In this document: positions 23,831-35,715 of the stretch, one piece after another
Numbering within the stretch: the stretch's first letter is position 1
Layout: each line of letters starts with the position of its first letter
From: Euphorbia lathyris
Lineage: Eukaryota > Streptophyta > Magnoliopsida > Malpighiales > Euphorbiaceae
Length of the DNA stretch: 64,000 nt
Direction of reading: 5' to 3'
Assembly: GCF_963576675.1 (NCBI RefSeq)
Contig: NC_088910.1
Span: 102,266,807-102,330,806, forward strand
Notes under the pieces: model-generated
What the model was told of the DNA's origin: nothing
The model's database searches: none
What the model saw: the letters and a program-made list of their open reading frames with translations, nothing else
Program-made: the position numbers and the translations under genes

Positions 23831-26800
23831 ACTCTGCCTGTGAGGGTCACTTGGTGGCCTTTACAGCCGGTCCCAAGCCCGGACAAAGGAGGAGGGTTGC
23901 GGTAGGTTTGTGGCGGCCAGCGTAAAACTTAGCCACATCTTATGACATGAACCATAATATAAATACCGTTGGGGCGTTCCCTACTCAGCGACGCGCTGCA
24001 CTTCCTAGACCCGGGTGTAGTGATAAATGTGCAAGGGTTGCTAGGTCGTCGCCCCGAAGCGGCGCGCCACCCCAGGACCCGAGGGTGGTGTCAAATATGC
24101 AAGGGTTGCGGGTAAATAAGCTAGTCCACGGTAATGGTAGGGGTAAGGGTAGTAGGTTACGCTTTGGGACATGGAACATAGGTTCTTTGACAGGAAGATT
24201 AGCTGAAATTGTAGATGTTATGAAGAGGAGGAGAATAAATATATTATGCCTACAAGAAACCAAGTGGGTTGGAGCCAAGGCTAGAGAGATAGCTCCTTGG
24301 GGTTATAAGCTTTGGTACTCAGGAAAGGATAAGGGTAGAAATGGAGTAGGTATTCTTATTGATAGGGAGTATATTGATGAGGTAGTAGCGGTGTCTAGGA
24401 AGAGCGATAGAATTATGAGTGTTAAGCTAGTGATAGGGGATGAGGTTGTGAATGTCATTAGTGCATATGCGCCACAAATAGGATTAGATGTGTCTATAAG
24501 ACAAGCTTTTTGGGATGACTTAGAGGAAGTGGTGCAACAGGTTCCTAGGGATGAAAAAATGGTACTAGGGGGTGATCTCAATGGACACGTGGGTTCTAGG
24601 CGAGATGGGTTTGAGAGTGTTCATGGAGGGTATGGTTTTGGAGATAAGAATGAAGCAGGAAATGATATTTTGGAATTCGCATCAGCCTATGACTTGAGTA
24701 TCATGAACACATGGTTTATGAAGAGAACATCCCACTTAGTGACTTATCGGAGTGGCGGTAATGCGAGCCAAATTGACTTCTTCTTAGTAAGGAGTGCTTG
24801 GAGAAAGAGTTATATTGATTGTAAGGTGATCCCTGGTGAGAGTACGACAACCCAACATAGAGTAGTGGTGCTAGATTTTCGAAGTAGGAAATGTATAAGA
24901 AAACAAACACCTCAAGTAGAGACTAAGATTAAGTGGTGGAAATTGCAAGGGGAGAATCAACAAAAATTTGTGGATGAGATGACCAAAAAAGATATTTGGA
25001 TTTGCAATATGGATTCAGATATAGATTCGATATGGAATAAGATGGAGCATAGTATAAGGGAAGTAGCGAAGGAAGTTCTAGGGGAATCTAAAGGTAGCAT
25101 GCCACCGGGTAAGGACACATCTTGGTGGACAGAAGAAGTACGACAAGCAGTAAAGAGTAAGAGAGAATCCTATAAACTATTGGGGAAATGTAGGAGTGAC
25201 GAGAACTACGAAAAATACAAAGAGGCTAAAAGGGAAGTAAAGAAGGTCATACGAGATGCTAGAGCAAAGGTGAATCGGGATCTGTATACAAGATTGGATA
25301 CGAAAGAAGGGGAAAGAGACATATATAGAATTGCTCGGATGAGAGATAGGAAGACGCGAGATCTCGGAAAAGTTAAATGTGTGAAGGATGTGGACCAGAA
25401 AGTCCTAGTTGGAGATAAGGATATCAAGGAACGATGGAGGTCCTATTTTGATGACTTATTTAATGGAGATCGCCAACAAGATGTTGGAGATATAAGTATC
25501 CATCACGATATGATAAATCATGAATGCCTGCGGAGAATTCAAAAGGGTGAAGTCAAAATGGCATTAAGTAAGATGAAGTTGAAGAAAGCAGTAGGACCTG
25601 ATGGCATCCCTATTGAGATTTGGAGATGTTTGGGAGAAAGAGGAATCGAATGGTTGACGACGTTCTTCAACAAAATTTGGAGAAACAATAAGATGCCATC
25701 AGAATGGAGGAAAAGTATCTTAATCCCTTTGTATAAGAACAAAGGCGATGTCCAAGATTGTGCCAACTATCGGGGAATCAAATTAATGAGTCACACTATG
25801 AAACTTTGGGAGCGAGTGATTGAACAAAGGCTAAGGAGGACGGTGAAGATCTCGGAAAACCAGTTTGGCTTTATGCCGGGAAGATCAACTATGGAAGCCA
25901 TCCATCTAATGAGACAATTAATGGAGCACTATCGAAATAAGAAGAAAGACTTGCATATGGTTTTCATTGACTTGGAGAAAGCATATGATAAGGTACCAAG
26001 GGAAGTACTTTGGTGGGCCTTGATAAGGAAAGGCATTTCGCGGAAATATATTGACATCATAAAGGACATGTATGAGGGAGTATGCACGAGTGTACGTACT
26101 AGTGTTGGGAAAACTGAAGAGTTTCCTATTACGATTGGAGTGCATCAAGGTTCCGCACTAAGCCCATTTCTTTTTGCCATCGTTATGGATGAACTAACAA
26201 GTTCACTTCAAGATGGTATACCATGGTGCATGCTGTTTGCAGATGATATTGTGTTGGTTGATGAGACGAAAGAAGGAGTGGAGATGAAGTTGGAACTATG
26301 GAGGCAAACTCTAGAATCTAGAGGTTTTAAGTTGAGTTGAAGTAAGACAGAATATTTGGAGTGTAAGTTTAGCGGCCGTAGGAGTAGGGAGGCAGGGACA
26401 ATCACCCTAGATGGGAGAGTTGTTCAGGCCTCGGATTGCTTCCGGTATTTAGGATCTATTATCCAAATGGATGGAGAAGTAGATGGAGATGTTGCCCATA
26501 GGATTAAAGCTGGTTGGTCGAAGTGGAAGAGTGCTACGGGTTTCCTTTGTGATCCCGGCATGCCTAATAGATTGAAGGGAAAATTCTACCGGACGGCAAT
26601 TAGACCAGCATTGTTATATGGTACGGAGTGTTGGGCAGTGAAACACTGCCACATCCATAAGATGTCGGTGGCGGAGATGCGTATGTTGAGATGGATGTGT
26701 GGTCACACGAGAAAGGACCGGGTGCGTAATGAAATAATTAGGACAAAAGTAGGGGTTACATCTATTGAGAATAAAATGAGAGAAAACCGACTAAGGTGGT

Positions 26801-27084
26801 TTGGCCATGTGAGACGTAGAGCGCTTGATGCGCCGGTTAGGAGAACCGAAGAGTGGCAAAGGGATGTAGTGGTGAGGGGTAGGGGAAGACCTAAGCAAAC
26901 TTGGAGGAGGGTGATCGAGAGTGATATGAGTTTATTGGGAATTGAGGAAAATATGGTAGTGGATAGGACGGAGTGGAGGGAGCGAATCTGTGTCGCTGAC
27001 ACGACTTGATTTTCACGGTTTTATATGATGGTTCATGTTAGCCGACCCCGAATCATTTCGGGACTAAGGCTTTGTTGTTGTTGT
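23831..27084 (+). mobile_element. Full-length RTE-type LINE
   Basis: This non-LTR retrotransposon has an 18-base target duplication (starting tacatatattt) at 23813-23830 and 27084-27101. The assignment of the shared t is ambiguous by one base. It has a GC-richer 5' leader of about 115 bases, one long ORF encoding an APE-like endonuclease and RT, and a short 3' tail. The tail has a CCCGAA-TCAT-TTCGGG hairpin (27047-27062) followed by repeated TTG and no poly(A). A single ORF, an APE domain and a short repeat tail are typical of the RTE clade. No 5' truncation is apparent. Confidence 0.85.
23947..27009 (+). pseudogene. LINE ORF: APE endonuclease and reverse transcriptase, one nonsense codon
   Basis: The frame starts at ATG 23947. 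It reads 797 codons to a TGA at 26338-26340, then continues in the same frame to 27009, for about 1,020 codons in all. The endonuclease is near residues 70-320 ([36 protein letters not shown]). The RT includes [37 protein letters not shown] and the catalytic FADD at residues 764-767. The part after the stop carries a thumb/C-terminal region (DCFRYLGSII, LYGTECWAVK, RLRWFGHVRR). The stop sits in LSxSKTEY where I expect Arg, so a CGA to TGA change is the likely cause. The C-terminal part is lost, so the copy is probably inactive. Confidence 0.85.
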
Positions 27085-27280
27085 ACATATATTTTTAGAT
27101 ACCAATTCACAATAAATTGGAGATTGTTATAAATTGAGGATTGTTCTATTACATACTTGTTGTAAATTGGGGATTGTTATATTATATACTTGTTCTAAAT
27201 TATGGATTTTTATATTATATACTTGTTATAAATTGGTGATTTGATTAAACATATTTTTTTACATGTTAGAAATCTTAAAT

Positions 27281-27441
27281 ATGAAGAAATATTTTTCTAG
27301 ATTAGTGTCTAATAAAAATCCGATTGAGTCATCATCTTCCAATATTAATTTGTGATCTATTGAGCAAGAAAGTGATAAAAGAACCCGTATTGAAGTGGAA
27401 GTTACCAATGATGATATAATTGGTGATCCGGGATTACGTAG
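27281..27441 (+). pseudogene. hAT transposase N-terminal fragment (ZMYM1-like)
   Basis: From ATG 27281 the frame reads MKKYFSRL, then SSSSNINL, a TGA, then EVTNDDIIGDPGLR, where element 3 cuts in. The pattern of a short basic start, a Ser-rich stretch and D-D-I-x-x-DPGLR is that of the plant hAT proteins annotated as zinc finger MYM-type 1-like. The continuation (RPIDTYVHNMS) appears directly after the far TSD at 48234. The call is by recalled family pattern. Confidence 0.55.
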
Positions 27442-29270
27442 TGTTGGGGTTTAGTGTCCTATAGACAATTGTTCTAGGATACAAACTTCATGTAAATGAA
27501 GTGTTCTTTATATCGTTTGTTTTAATGAGATATGGTTTCATAACTCTATAAAGGCAATCCCTTTTTAAGAACTAAATAAAGTCTAATAAAAGGAAATCCA
27601 TAAGTTTGTTTAAAGTGATTATAAAGTGTTCATACAAGCATGAAGTGAGACGAAACTTTATGATAAACTAATAAACTTAAAACCACCCCAAGTCAAGTAA
27701 TATGTTTAGGATTGACATATCGCTGCTGAGACTTGCATGTAACAATGTCTTCTGTCGAGACAGAAAGCTGATCTCACAAGCTTCATATATACAGATATCT
27801 CGACAGTTACATGGATCCAATGAAAAGAAGTTCATTAGGATTGGGGACCCGACTTGAGATAACAGGATGGGTAGATTCATCCTTGTCACCTGTTCATCTC
27901 ATTGGTATTAATAGGTATAAGTAATCCTCAGACTCAAAGGAATGTTAATTAGTGATTCTGGATTACGGAATGTGATGCTTTGATCCTGTTGTAACACGAT
28001 CGATAACAGAGATGACTCTAGGGTGTGAACGGCAGACGTTGGGTATCACAGAAAGTAATTGCAGGATAATTATACATTGGATTGAGCATTTGTCACTCCC
28101 GATAAATGGGAGATATGTCCATGGATCGCTTGTGGAAGACTCGACTCTAAATCCTTATAAGGTGATAGCTTAAGACTTGAAATACAGATTTCACTTAACC
28201 TATCTAATTGGAGTTGACTCGGCCTGTACAAGTAAAACGAACGTCTCGCTATATGTGACTTGACATTATCCATAGTCATAATATTCAGTTCAAGGATGTA
28301 GTTGATAAAGGATCGAATTATACTATAACTAATACGAAAATGTCAACGACAGAATCAACCTGTCTTCTTATAGCTCTGGGGGAATGTTTCGGATTTGCTA
28401 ATCACATTTCGCGTACTCATTCCGTTATGCAAAGATTAAATATAATTCTGTGAAAATTAATTTAATAGTTGCATACGGCTAGAAGCAATAAGAACCTAAT
28501 GGGTCACACATAAGACTTGGAGCCCAAAAGAGAAACAGATGTTAATTAATTAATGGAAGCCCAACTGAGTCCACTAAGGCCCAGTATATAGGGGGGCGAT
28601 TTTCATGTAAGAAATTACATGAATAATTAATTTGATTCTTAAACAATTCTAATTAGATTATGATTGTGAATTAAATTAATTAAAGGATAAATAAGTTAGG
28701 AGTTTTAATTAGATTAAATTGCTCCTATTATTATCCTATAAGCTTACTATTATTATCTTTATATTTAAGATATAATTATAGATAATAAATAAGAATTATA
28801 TTTCGAATTAAATTCTTATTCAGTAACCTAATTCTATCTAACTAGGGTTCAGATACAAGAGAATATAAATACCCCCCTACATGTGATTTTTGAAACACAC
28901 AAGTGAAACCGAGAGAGAGAATTTTGACCCCCCTTGTCGAGGACGAAATAATCCACCGCTTCCTACCGATTCAATTGATTTCATCTCTTTCTCTTTATCC
29001 TTGATCTTGTGTTGATTTATTAGAGACAATCTATTCTTGATTGTTTTAATACGGTTGATATCTAACTTGATTTGGGTTGTGTTTTGTCTTGTGCTCGGGA
29101 ACTCGGAGTAAGAGTTGTGGGCACTTCGATTGCAACGGTAGATAGAACTTCATAAAGGTATTTCCTTCTATCCCTCTTTATATGAAATAACGATTAACGG
29201 ATCTTGGGTTAATGGAAATAGGTTAAAATTTTTATATTTCCGCTGCCATAGGTTAGCCTTATTTCCATCA
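27442..29270 (+). repeat. Element 3 5' LTR
   Basis: This 1,829-bp LTR begins TGTTGGGGTTTAGTG and ends TTTCCATCA. Compared with the 3' copy it keeps a block of about 55-60 bases (around 27655-27711) that is missing there (near 35201). Otherwise differences are few by eye. Confidence 0.92.
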
Positions 29271-29271
29271 G

Positions 29272-29283
29272 TGGTATCAGAGC
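29272..29283 (+). other. Element 3 primer binding site
   Basis: TGGTATCAGAGC follows the 5' LTR after one base. It is an unmutated site for initiator tRNA-Met. Confidence 0.92.
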
Positions 29284-31070
29284 CTGCGTTAAATCCGTTA
29301 TTTCATATATGAAAATTAAAAGGTTTTTCAATCAGATTGAATAAATATTTATAGGTAGGTTAATTAACAAATCTATTTTGATTAATTAGTTCTAAAGATA
29401 AATAAGTTTTAATTAATTGTTAATTAAAAAAAAAATTTATGCATATGTTCCTAATTATTTCGGTTGATGATCATTATAACAAAATCTATTAGTTTTATAG
29501 TTAGATTGATAAAAGTTAATTTTATTGATTCTAAAGATAAAACGGAAAATCTATAATAGGTTTTCTTATTTTCTGAAAATCGTTTTAAAACCGTTTTAAA
29601 ACTGATATATATATATAATTATAAAAAAAACGGACAAAAGTTCGGGTTGCGCCGCAAGGCAGCAACCCGAACTGCTGTTCGCGGTTGCTGCCTCGCGGCA
29701 GCAACCGTGGGCGGCTGGGCGCTGCTGCCAAACGGCGGCGGCGCCGTGAGTCTCGGGCCCCCTTTGCGGGCCCGACACGAGAGGACCTCTATTTTATTTT
29801 AAAATTGTTTTTAAATAAAACTGAGTTTTAAATATATTCGTATATATATATATGTTTCAGAAATTAATAGTTTTATGTTTTGATTATCGAATGAAAAGTT
29901 TATTTAAAAGTTTGTTTTACCTATTTGTAAACCAAAAGTATTAAATGAATTGAAATCAAAATAATTGGGACATGCATAATTAAAGTTTTGTATAGTTGTA
30001 TTAATCTAAAAGGTTAATATAGAAGATACGAAACTGTTAGAATTAAAATTGGATGAAAGTTAATTTGATGTGTTAATGTGATTAACCTAAATATTACATA
30101 AAATATTTATGTGATCAACCAATTAAATTTATTTAATTGAGTCTATGCATGTTTGGAGTTATGGACATATTTGGGCCTTCTTTTATTCTTTTGGTATTTT
30201 TGAAATAGGGCCTGCTGTCCTGCCTTTCTACTATCTATTTAAATTTCTCCTCTCATCTAGTTCCCTTCAAGTTAACTGAAGTTTTCTTTAGTAGAATAGA
30301 AATTAATATGTAATTTCAAGGCGCCATGGAGAAGACGGAGGACCTAAAGAGAAATATGTAATAGTTAGTATTTCCCTAGGTTTCGCCTTTTATTCCGTCT
30401 CTGGCTCGACGGAATAATTTAGATGATATGTCCATAACGCCAATGTATGTGTCTGATGTATGCTAAAGCAAATCAAGACTAAGTTAGATTATGAGACTTA
30501 AAATAAAAATCTCTCACTAATTAAAAGTTAAGTAAATAAGCAAGTTATTAAAATCGGTTGCCCCTCCCTAATATTATAATTCAGCTGACAGTACTGGGGG
30601 CCTTTGGGTTATAGTAACACCTGAATTATCGAAAATCGTTCTTTCATGAATATGGGGTAATACTTAAATTAGATTATGATAATTGGAAGAGAAAACTCAT
30701 GTTGTCATAAACTAATGGGCAATATGGTTGGGATTAATGTGAATAGCATATTAGTTACTAATGTGGTTAGTAACCCAATAACCTAGGAATCACATCAAAG
30801 ATGTGATTGATTACATGAATCTACCTAACAAATGAGACTAGCTTGTTGAGCAAACTCAAGGTGAAATCTCAGGAGTTAGGATCCTAGCTCACTAAAGGAT
30901 TTGCGAAATTCTTCGAATTAATATGGAGGGCTATTAATTTGGCAAAATAGTGGGAGCAATCTAAAATAAACAAAAGGCCTATAATTTTAGATTGATGTAT
31001 TTTAAAGCAAATGAATAACGTACGTTTACTCTTTCTCACTCTCAGGTTATATTAAAACACTCTTAAAATC
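29284..31070 (+). other. Element 3 leader with GC-rich hairpin cluster
   Basis: About 1.8 kb of untranslated leader precedes gag. It is AT-rich except for a sharply GC-rich island at about 29630-29780 that holds three strong hairpins in a row (29640-29672, 29682-29707, 29753-29775). In LTR elements this region holds packaging, dimerisation and sometimes internal ribosome entry signals. Which of these applies here is unknown. A minus-strand open frame across the island has no recognisable protein features. Confidence 0.6.
29640..29775 (+). other. Three tandem stem-loops in the element 3 leader
   Basis: Stem 1 pairs GTTCGGGTTGC (29640-29650) with GCAACCCGAAC (29662-29672). Stem 2 pairs CGGTTGCTGCC (29682-29692) with GGCAGCAACCG (29697-29707) over a four-base loop. 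Stem 3 pairs TCGGGCCC (29753-29760) with GGGCCCGA (29768-29775). All arms are perfect. Stems 1 and 2 share a GGTTGC/GCAACC core and could swap partners. Confidence 0.75.
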
Positions 31071-34000
31071 ATGACTAACACCAATCTGCAAAATATACTT
31101 ACTGATAACAAGTTGAACAGTTCAAACTTCACCGACTGGTATCGCAACCTCAAAATCGTTTTGAAGTTCGAGAAGAAAGGGTATGTACTTGATACACCGA
31201 TACCCCCTTACCCGGCGGATGGTGCTCCCTATCAAGAATTTTATGCTTACTTGAAGCATAAGGCTGATGACGATCATGCGGGAGACATCATACTTGCATC
31301 AATGACACCGGAATTGAAAAGGCAACATGTAGAAATGGATGCCTATTCCATGGTCGCGCACCTGAAAGAGTTGTTTGTGAATCAAACTCGGTGCGAACGC
31401 TACGAGATAACAAAGCAGTTATATAGATGCAAGATGCAGGTGGGCACATCTGTGATGGCACATTGTGTCAAGATGATTAGACTTATCACCAAGTTTTCTA
31501 GTATTGGAGACGCGATGGATCATGAACTAAATGTAAACTTACTTCTTCAATCCCTCCCCGAGAGTTACTCACAGTTCATCATGAACTACCAAGTGAGTGG
31601 CTTGCAAACCTCTCTTGAAGAGCTTGCAAATATGCTCGAGACAGTCGAGCCCAATATGAAAGAAAACGAGAGGATACCGGCCCTTGCTATTGAAGGATCA
31701 AAGAAGAGGAAAGGGAACTCTCCCAATCCAAACAATCCTAAGAAGGGCAAGGGGGCCATGCTCACCGAAACAAAGGGAAAGGAAGTGAAGAAGCCCAAAG
31801 GAGAGGGCCACTTTTGTGGTGAAGAAGGGCATTGGAAAAGAAACTGTTTGGTGTACCTAGCTACCCTCAAGAAGGGAGAAGCCGGGACTTCAACATCTGG
31901 TATGTTTTATATTGAAATAAATACAATTTCACAGTCTGAATCTTGGGTATTAGATACCAGATGTGGATCTCATATTTGTACAAATATGCAGGAACTAAAT
32001 CGGACTAGGGAATTGAAGAAAGGGAGCATAAACTTGCGAGTAGGAAATGGAGCAAGAGTTGCCGCCCTCGCCATTGGAGATTATGCTTTGAGCTTGCCCT
32101 CTGGGCTTGTAATAGAATTAGGGAACTGTTTGTATGTTCCAGAAATGTCTCGTAACATTATTTCTATTAGCCGTCTTGTTGACGACGGTTTTCATATTTC
32201 AATAAAAGACAAACATTGCGATTTTTATAGAGATGGGATTTTCTATTTTTCAGGAATATCACAAAATGGGATTTATGTGCTAGATGACAAAATTTCTGTT
32301 TTCGCAATTGATACCAAAAGACATAAGCTAGATAATTCAACTTACTTGTGGCATTGTCGTTTAGGCCATATAAACAAAAGACGCATGCTTAAGCTACATC
32401 AAGATAGGCTTATAAATTCAATTGATCCTAAATCATTGGAAACATGCGAAGCATGTTTAAAAGGTAAAATGACAAAGACACCCTTTAGCAATAAAGGTGA
32501 GCGTGTATCAGACACTCTAGGATTAATACATTCCGATGTATGCGGTCCTATGTCAGTCCAAGTAAGAGGAGGATTCAGATACTTCATAAGCTTCATAGAC
32601 GACCATACCCGATATGGTTATATCTACTTGATGAAGCACAAGTCTGAAGCTTTTGAGAAATTCAAATGCTTCAAAAATGAAGTAGAAAATCAATTAGGAA
32701 AGAAAATAAAGATACTTCGATCCGATCGAGGTGGCGAATATCTTTCAGATGATTTTCTGAATTATCTAACTGAATGTGGGATATGCTCACAATGGACACC
32801 TCCCTATACACCACAACACAATGGTGTATCCGAGAGGAGGAACCGTACCTTACTAGATATGGTACGATCCATGATGAGCATAGCATTACTTCCAAAGACA
32901 TTCTGGGGCTATGCCTTAGAAACTGCCCTCTTCACCCTAAATCGAGTACCAACTAAATCCGCTAGTTCCACACCATATGAATTGTTCGTTGGTAGGAAAC
33001 CCACATTCTCATTCATGAGAGTATGGGGTTGTTCAGCTTTTGTCAAACGCATAGCGTCAGACAAACTAGATTCTAAATCTGATAAGTGTTTCTTCATTGG
33101 ATACCCTAAGGAAACTGTGGGGTATTACTTCTATTATCCAGATGATCAGAAAGTAATAGTATCCAAGCACGCAACCTTCTTGGAGAAAGAGTTTCTCGAA
33201 GAAACAGAAAAGGGAAGCATGATTGAACTTGATGAAGTTCAAGAACAAGAAACACCGACTGAAACAACAGAGGCGGTTGAGGAACCCGAAGCAGTCCCAT
33301 TAGATGAGACTCAAGTGCCACCCATTCGTAGATCACAAAGAGTTCATGAACTCCCAATTAGATATGGTTTTCTAGTGGGAGATGATGATGACGTTCCCGT
33401 GTTAGATGACAAACCCGAAAACTACAAAGAGGCTCTTAACAGTCCAAATTCTAAAGCGTGGCTCGAAGCCATGGATTCTGAGATGGATTCCATGTACACC
33501 AACCAAGTGTGGACTTTGGTTGATCCACCCGAAGGGATAAACCCCATTGGGTGCAGGTGGATCTTCAAAAAGAAGACTGACATGGATGGAAAGGTTAGCA
33601 CCTACAAAGCTAGGTTAGTAGCGAAAGGATATCGTCAGAAACAAGGAATTGATTATGACGAAACTTTCTCTCCTGTGGCTATGTCCAAATCAATCAGAAT
33701 AATGCTCGCTATTGCCGCTCACTACGATTACGAGATTTGGCAAATGGATGTGAAAACAGCTTTCCTAAACGGAAACCTGCTTGAGGATGTATATATGATG
33801 CAACCTGAAGGTTTCACATCAAAGGATGCAAACAAGGTTTGAAAACTTCAGAGATCCATTTATGGACTCAAGCAAGCATCAAGAAGCTGGAACAAGCGTT
33901 TTGACGAAACCATAAAATAATTTGGTTTCGAACAAAATTGCGAAGAAGCTTGCATTTACAAGAAAGCAAGTGGGAGCTCAGTTGCATTTCTGATATTATA

Positions 34001-34985
34001 TGTGGACGATATATTATTAATGGGAAATGACATAGCTCTACTACAGTCGGTAAAAGTATGGTTATCAGGTAACTTCTCCATGAAAGACCTTGGTGAAGCA
34101 GCTTATATACTTGGTATAAAGATCTATAGAGATAGATCAAGAAGACTGCTTGGTCTTTCACAGGCTACATACATCGAAAAGGTGCTAAAGCGGTTTAGCA
34201 TGCTTGAATCGAAACGAGGTAACTTACCCATGGTACATAGAGTAAAGTTAAACAATCATCAATGTCCTAAAACCGAAGATGATAAGAAACGCATGGCTGT
34301 AATCTCGTACGCTAGCGCAATCGGTTCGATTATGTATTCTATGCTTTGCACTAGACCTGACGTAGCGTTCGCATTAAGTATAACGAGTCGTTACCAAGGT
34401 AATCCGGGAGACGAGCACTGGAATGCCGTTAAGAACATTCTTAAGTACTTGAGAAGGACTAAAGACATGTTCCTAGTGTACGGAGAAGGGGATCTGAAAA
34501 TAGAAGGATTTTCAGATGGAAGTCATCTCACAGATGAGAACGATTTTAAATCCCAATCAGGATACCTGTTTATCTTGAATGGGGGCGCGGTCAGCTGGAA
34601 GAGTTCCAAGCAAGGAAGCGTAGCTTTCTCTACGATCGAGTCAAAGTATATCGTTGCTACGGAAGCAGCAAAGGAAGCAGTTTGGATTAAGAAGTTCATT
34701 ACTGAACTTGGTGTGGTGCCTGACATTGTAAATCCCATTACACTGTACTGTGATAACAATGGAGCCATTACGCAAGCAAAGGAACCACGGTCTCATAATG
34801 CATCCAAGCATTACTTGAAGCGATACCACATTGTAAGAGAAATTGTGGCAAAAGGAGATGTGAGAATAGAAAGAGTACCTACTGAGGACAACGTTGCAGA
34901 TCCGTTGACAAAGCCCTTAACCCAGAAAGTACATGATCATCATCTTAGTTCTACTGGGATAAGTTGTAGAAACAATTGGCTTTAG
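31071..34985 (+). pseudogene. Element 3 gag-pol polyprotein (two stops)
   Basis: This is one frame from ATG 31071 to TAG 34983-34985 (1,304 codons plus stop). It is broken only by TGA at 33840-33842 and TAA at 33918-33920. Domains in order are gag, a zinc knuckle with its first Cys lost (GHFCGEEGHWKRNC), protease (WVLDTRCGSH, residues 292-301), and integrase (WHCRLGH, CEAC, HSDVCGP, SDRGGEY, NGVSERRN). RT follows with YVDD at residues 977-980, then RNase H. Both stops fall in RT, between the KTAFLNG motif and YVDD. The protease glycine is Arg. The long open frame suggests the element was active fairly recently. Confidence 0.88.
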
Positions 34986-34988
34986 TCC

Positions 34989-34999
34989 AAGTGGGAGTA
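34989..34999 (+). other. Element 3 polypurine tract
   Basis: The string AAGTGGGAGTA lies directly before the 3' LTR and just after the gag-pol stop. This is the position and composition expected of the plus-strand primer site. Confidence 0.75.
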
Positions 35000-35715
35000 T
35001 GTTGGGGTTTAGTGTCCTATAGACAATTGTTCTAGGATACAAACTTAATGTAAATGAAGTGTTCTTTATATCATTTGTTTTAATGAGATATGGTTTCATA
35101 ACTATATAAAGGCAATCCCTTTTTAAGAACTAAATAAAGTCTAATAAAAGGAAATCCATAAGTTTGTTTAAAGTGATTATAAAGTGTTCATACAAGCATG
35201 AATGTTTAGGATTGACATATCGCTGCTGAGACTTGCATGTAACAATATCTTCTGTCGAGACAGAAAGCTGATCTCACAAGCTTCATATATACAGATATCT
35301 GGACAGTTACATGGATCCAATGAAAAGAAGTTCATTAGGATTGGGGACCCGACTTGAGATAACAGGATGGGTAGATTCATCCTTGTCACCTGTTTATCTC
35401 ATTGGTATTAATAGGTATAAGTAATCCTCAGACTCAAAGGAATGTTAATTAGTGATTCTGGATTACGGAATGTGATGCTTTGATCCTGTTGTAACACGAT
35501 CCATAACAGAGATGACTCTGGGGTGTGAACGGCAGACGTTGGGTATCATAGAAAGTAATTGCAGGATAATTATACATTGGATTGAGCATTTGTCACTCCC
35601 GATAAATGGGAGATACGTCCATGGATCGCGTGTGGAAGACTCGACTCTAAATCCTTGCAAGGTGATAGCTTAAGACTTGAAATACAGATTTCACTTAACC
35701 TATCTAATTGGAGTT
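35000..35715 (+). repeat. Element 3 3' LTR, first part
   Basis: This is the start of the 3' LTR, interrupted after gagtt (35711-35715) by element 4. It lacks about 55-60 bases present in the 5' LTR near 27655-27711. The remainder resumes at 47164-47169. Confidence 0.9.

Noticed and set aside
29596..29778. Minus-strand ORF in the GC-rich leader of element 3
   Set aside because: GC-rich sequence has few stop codons, and the translation is Ala/Pro/Gln low complexity. The hairpins explain the sequence better.
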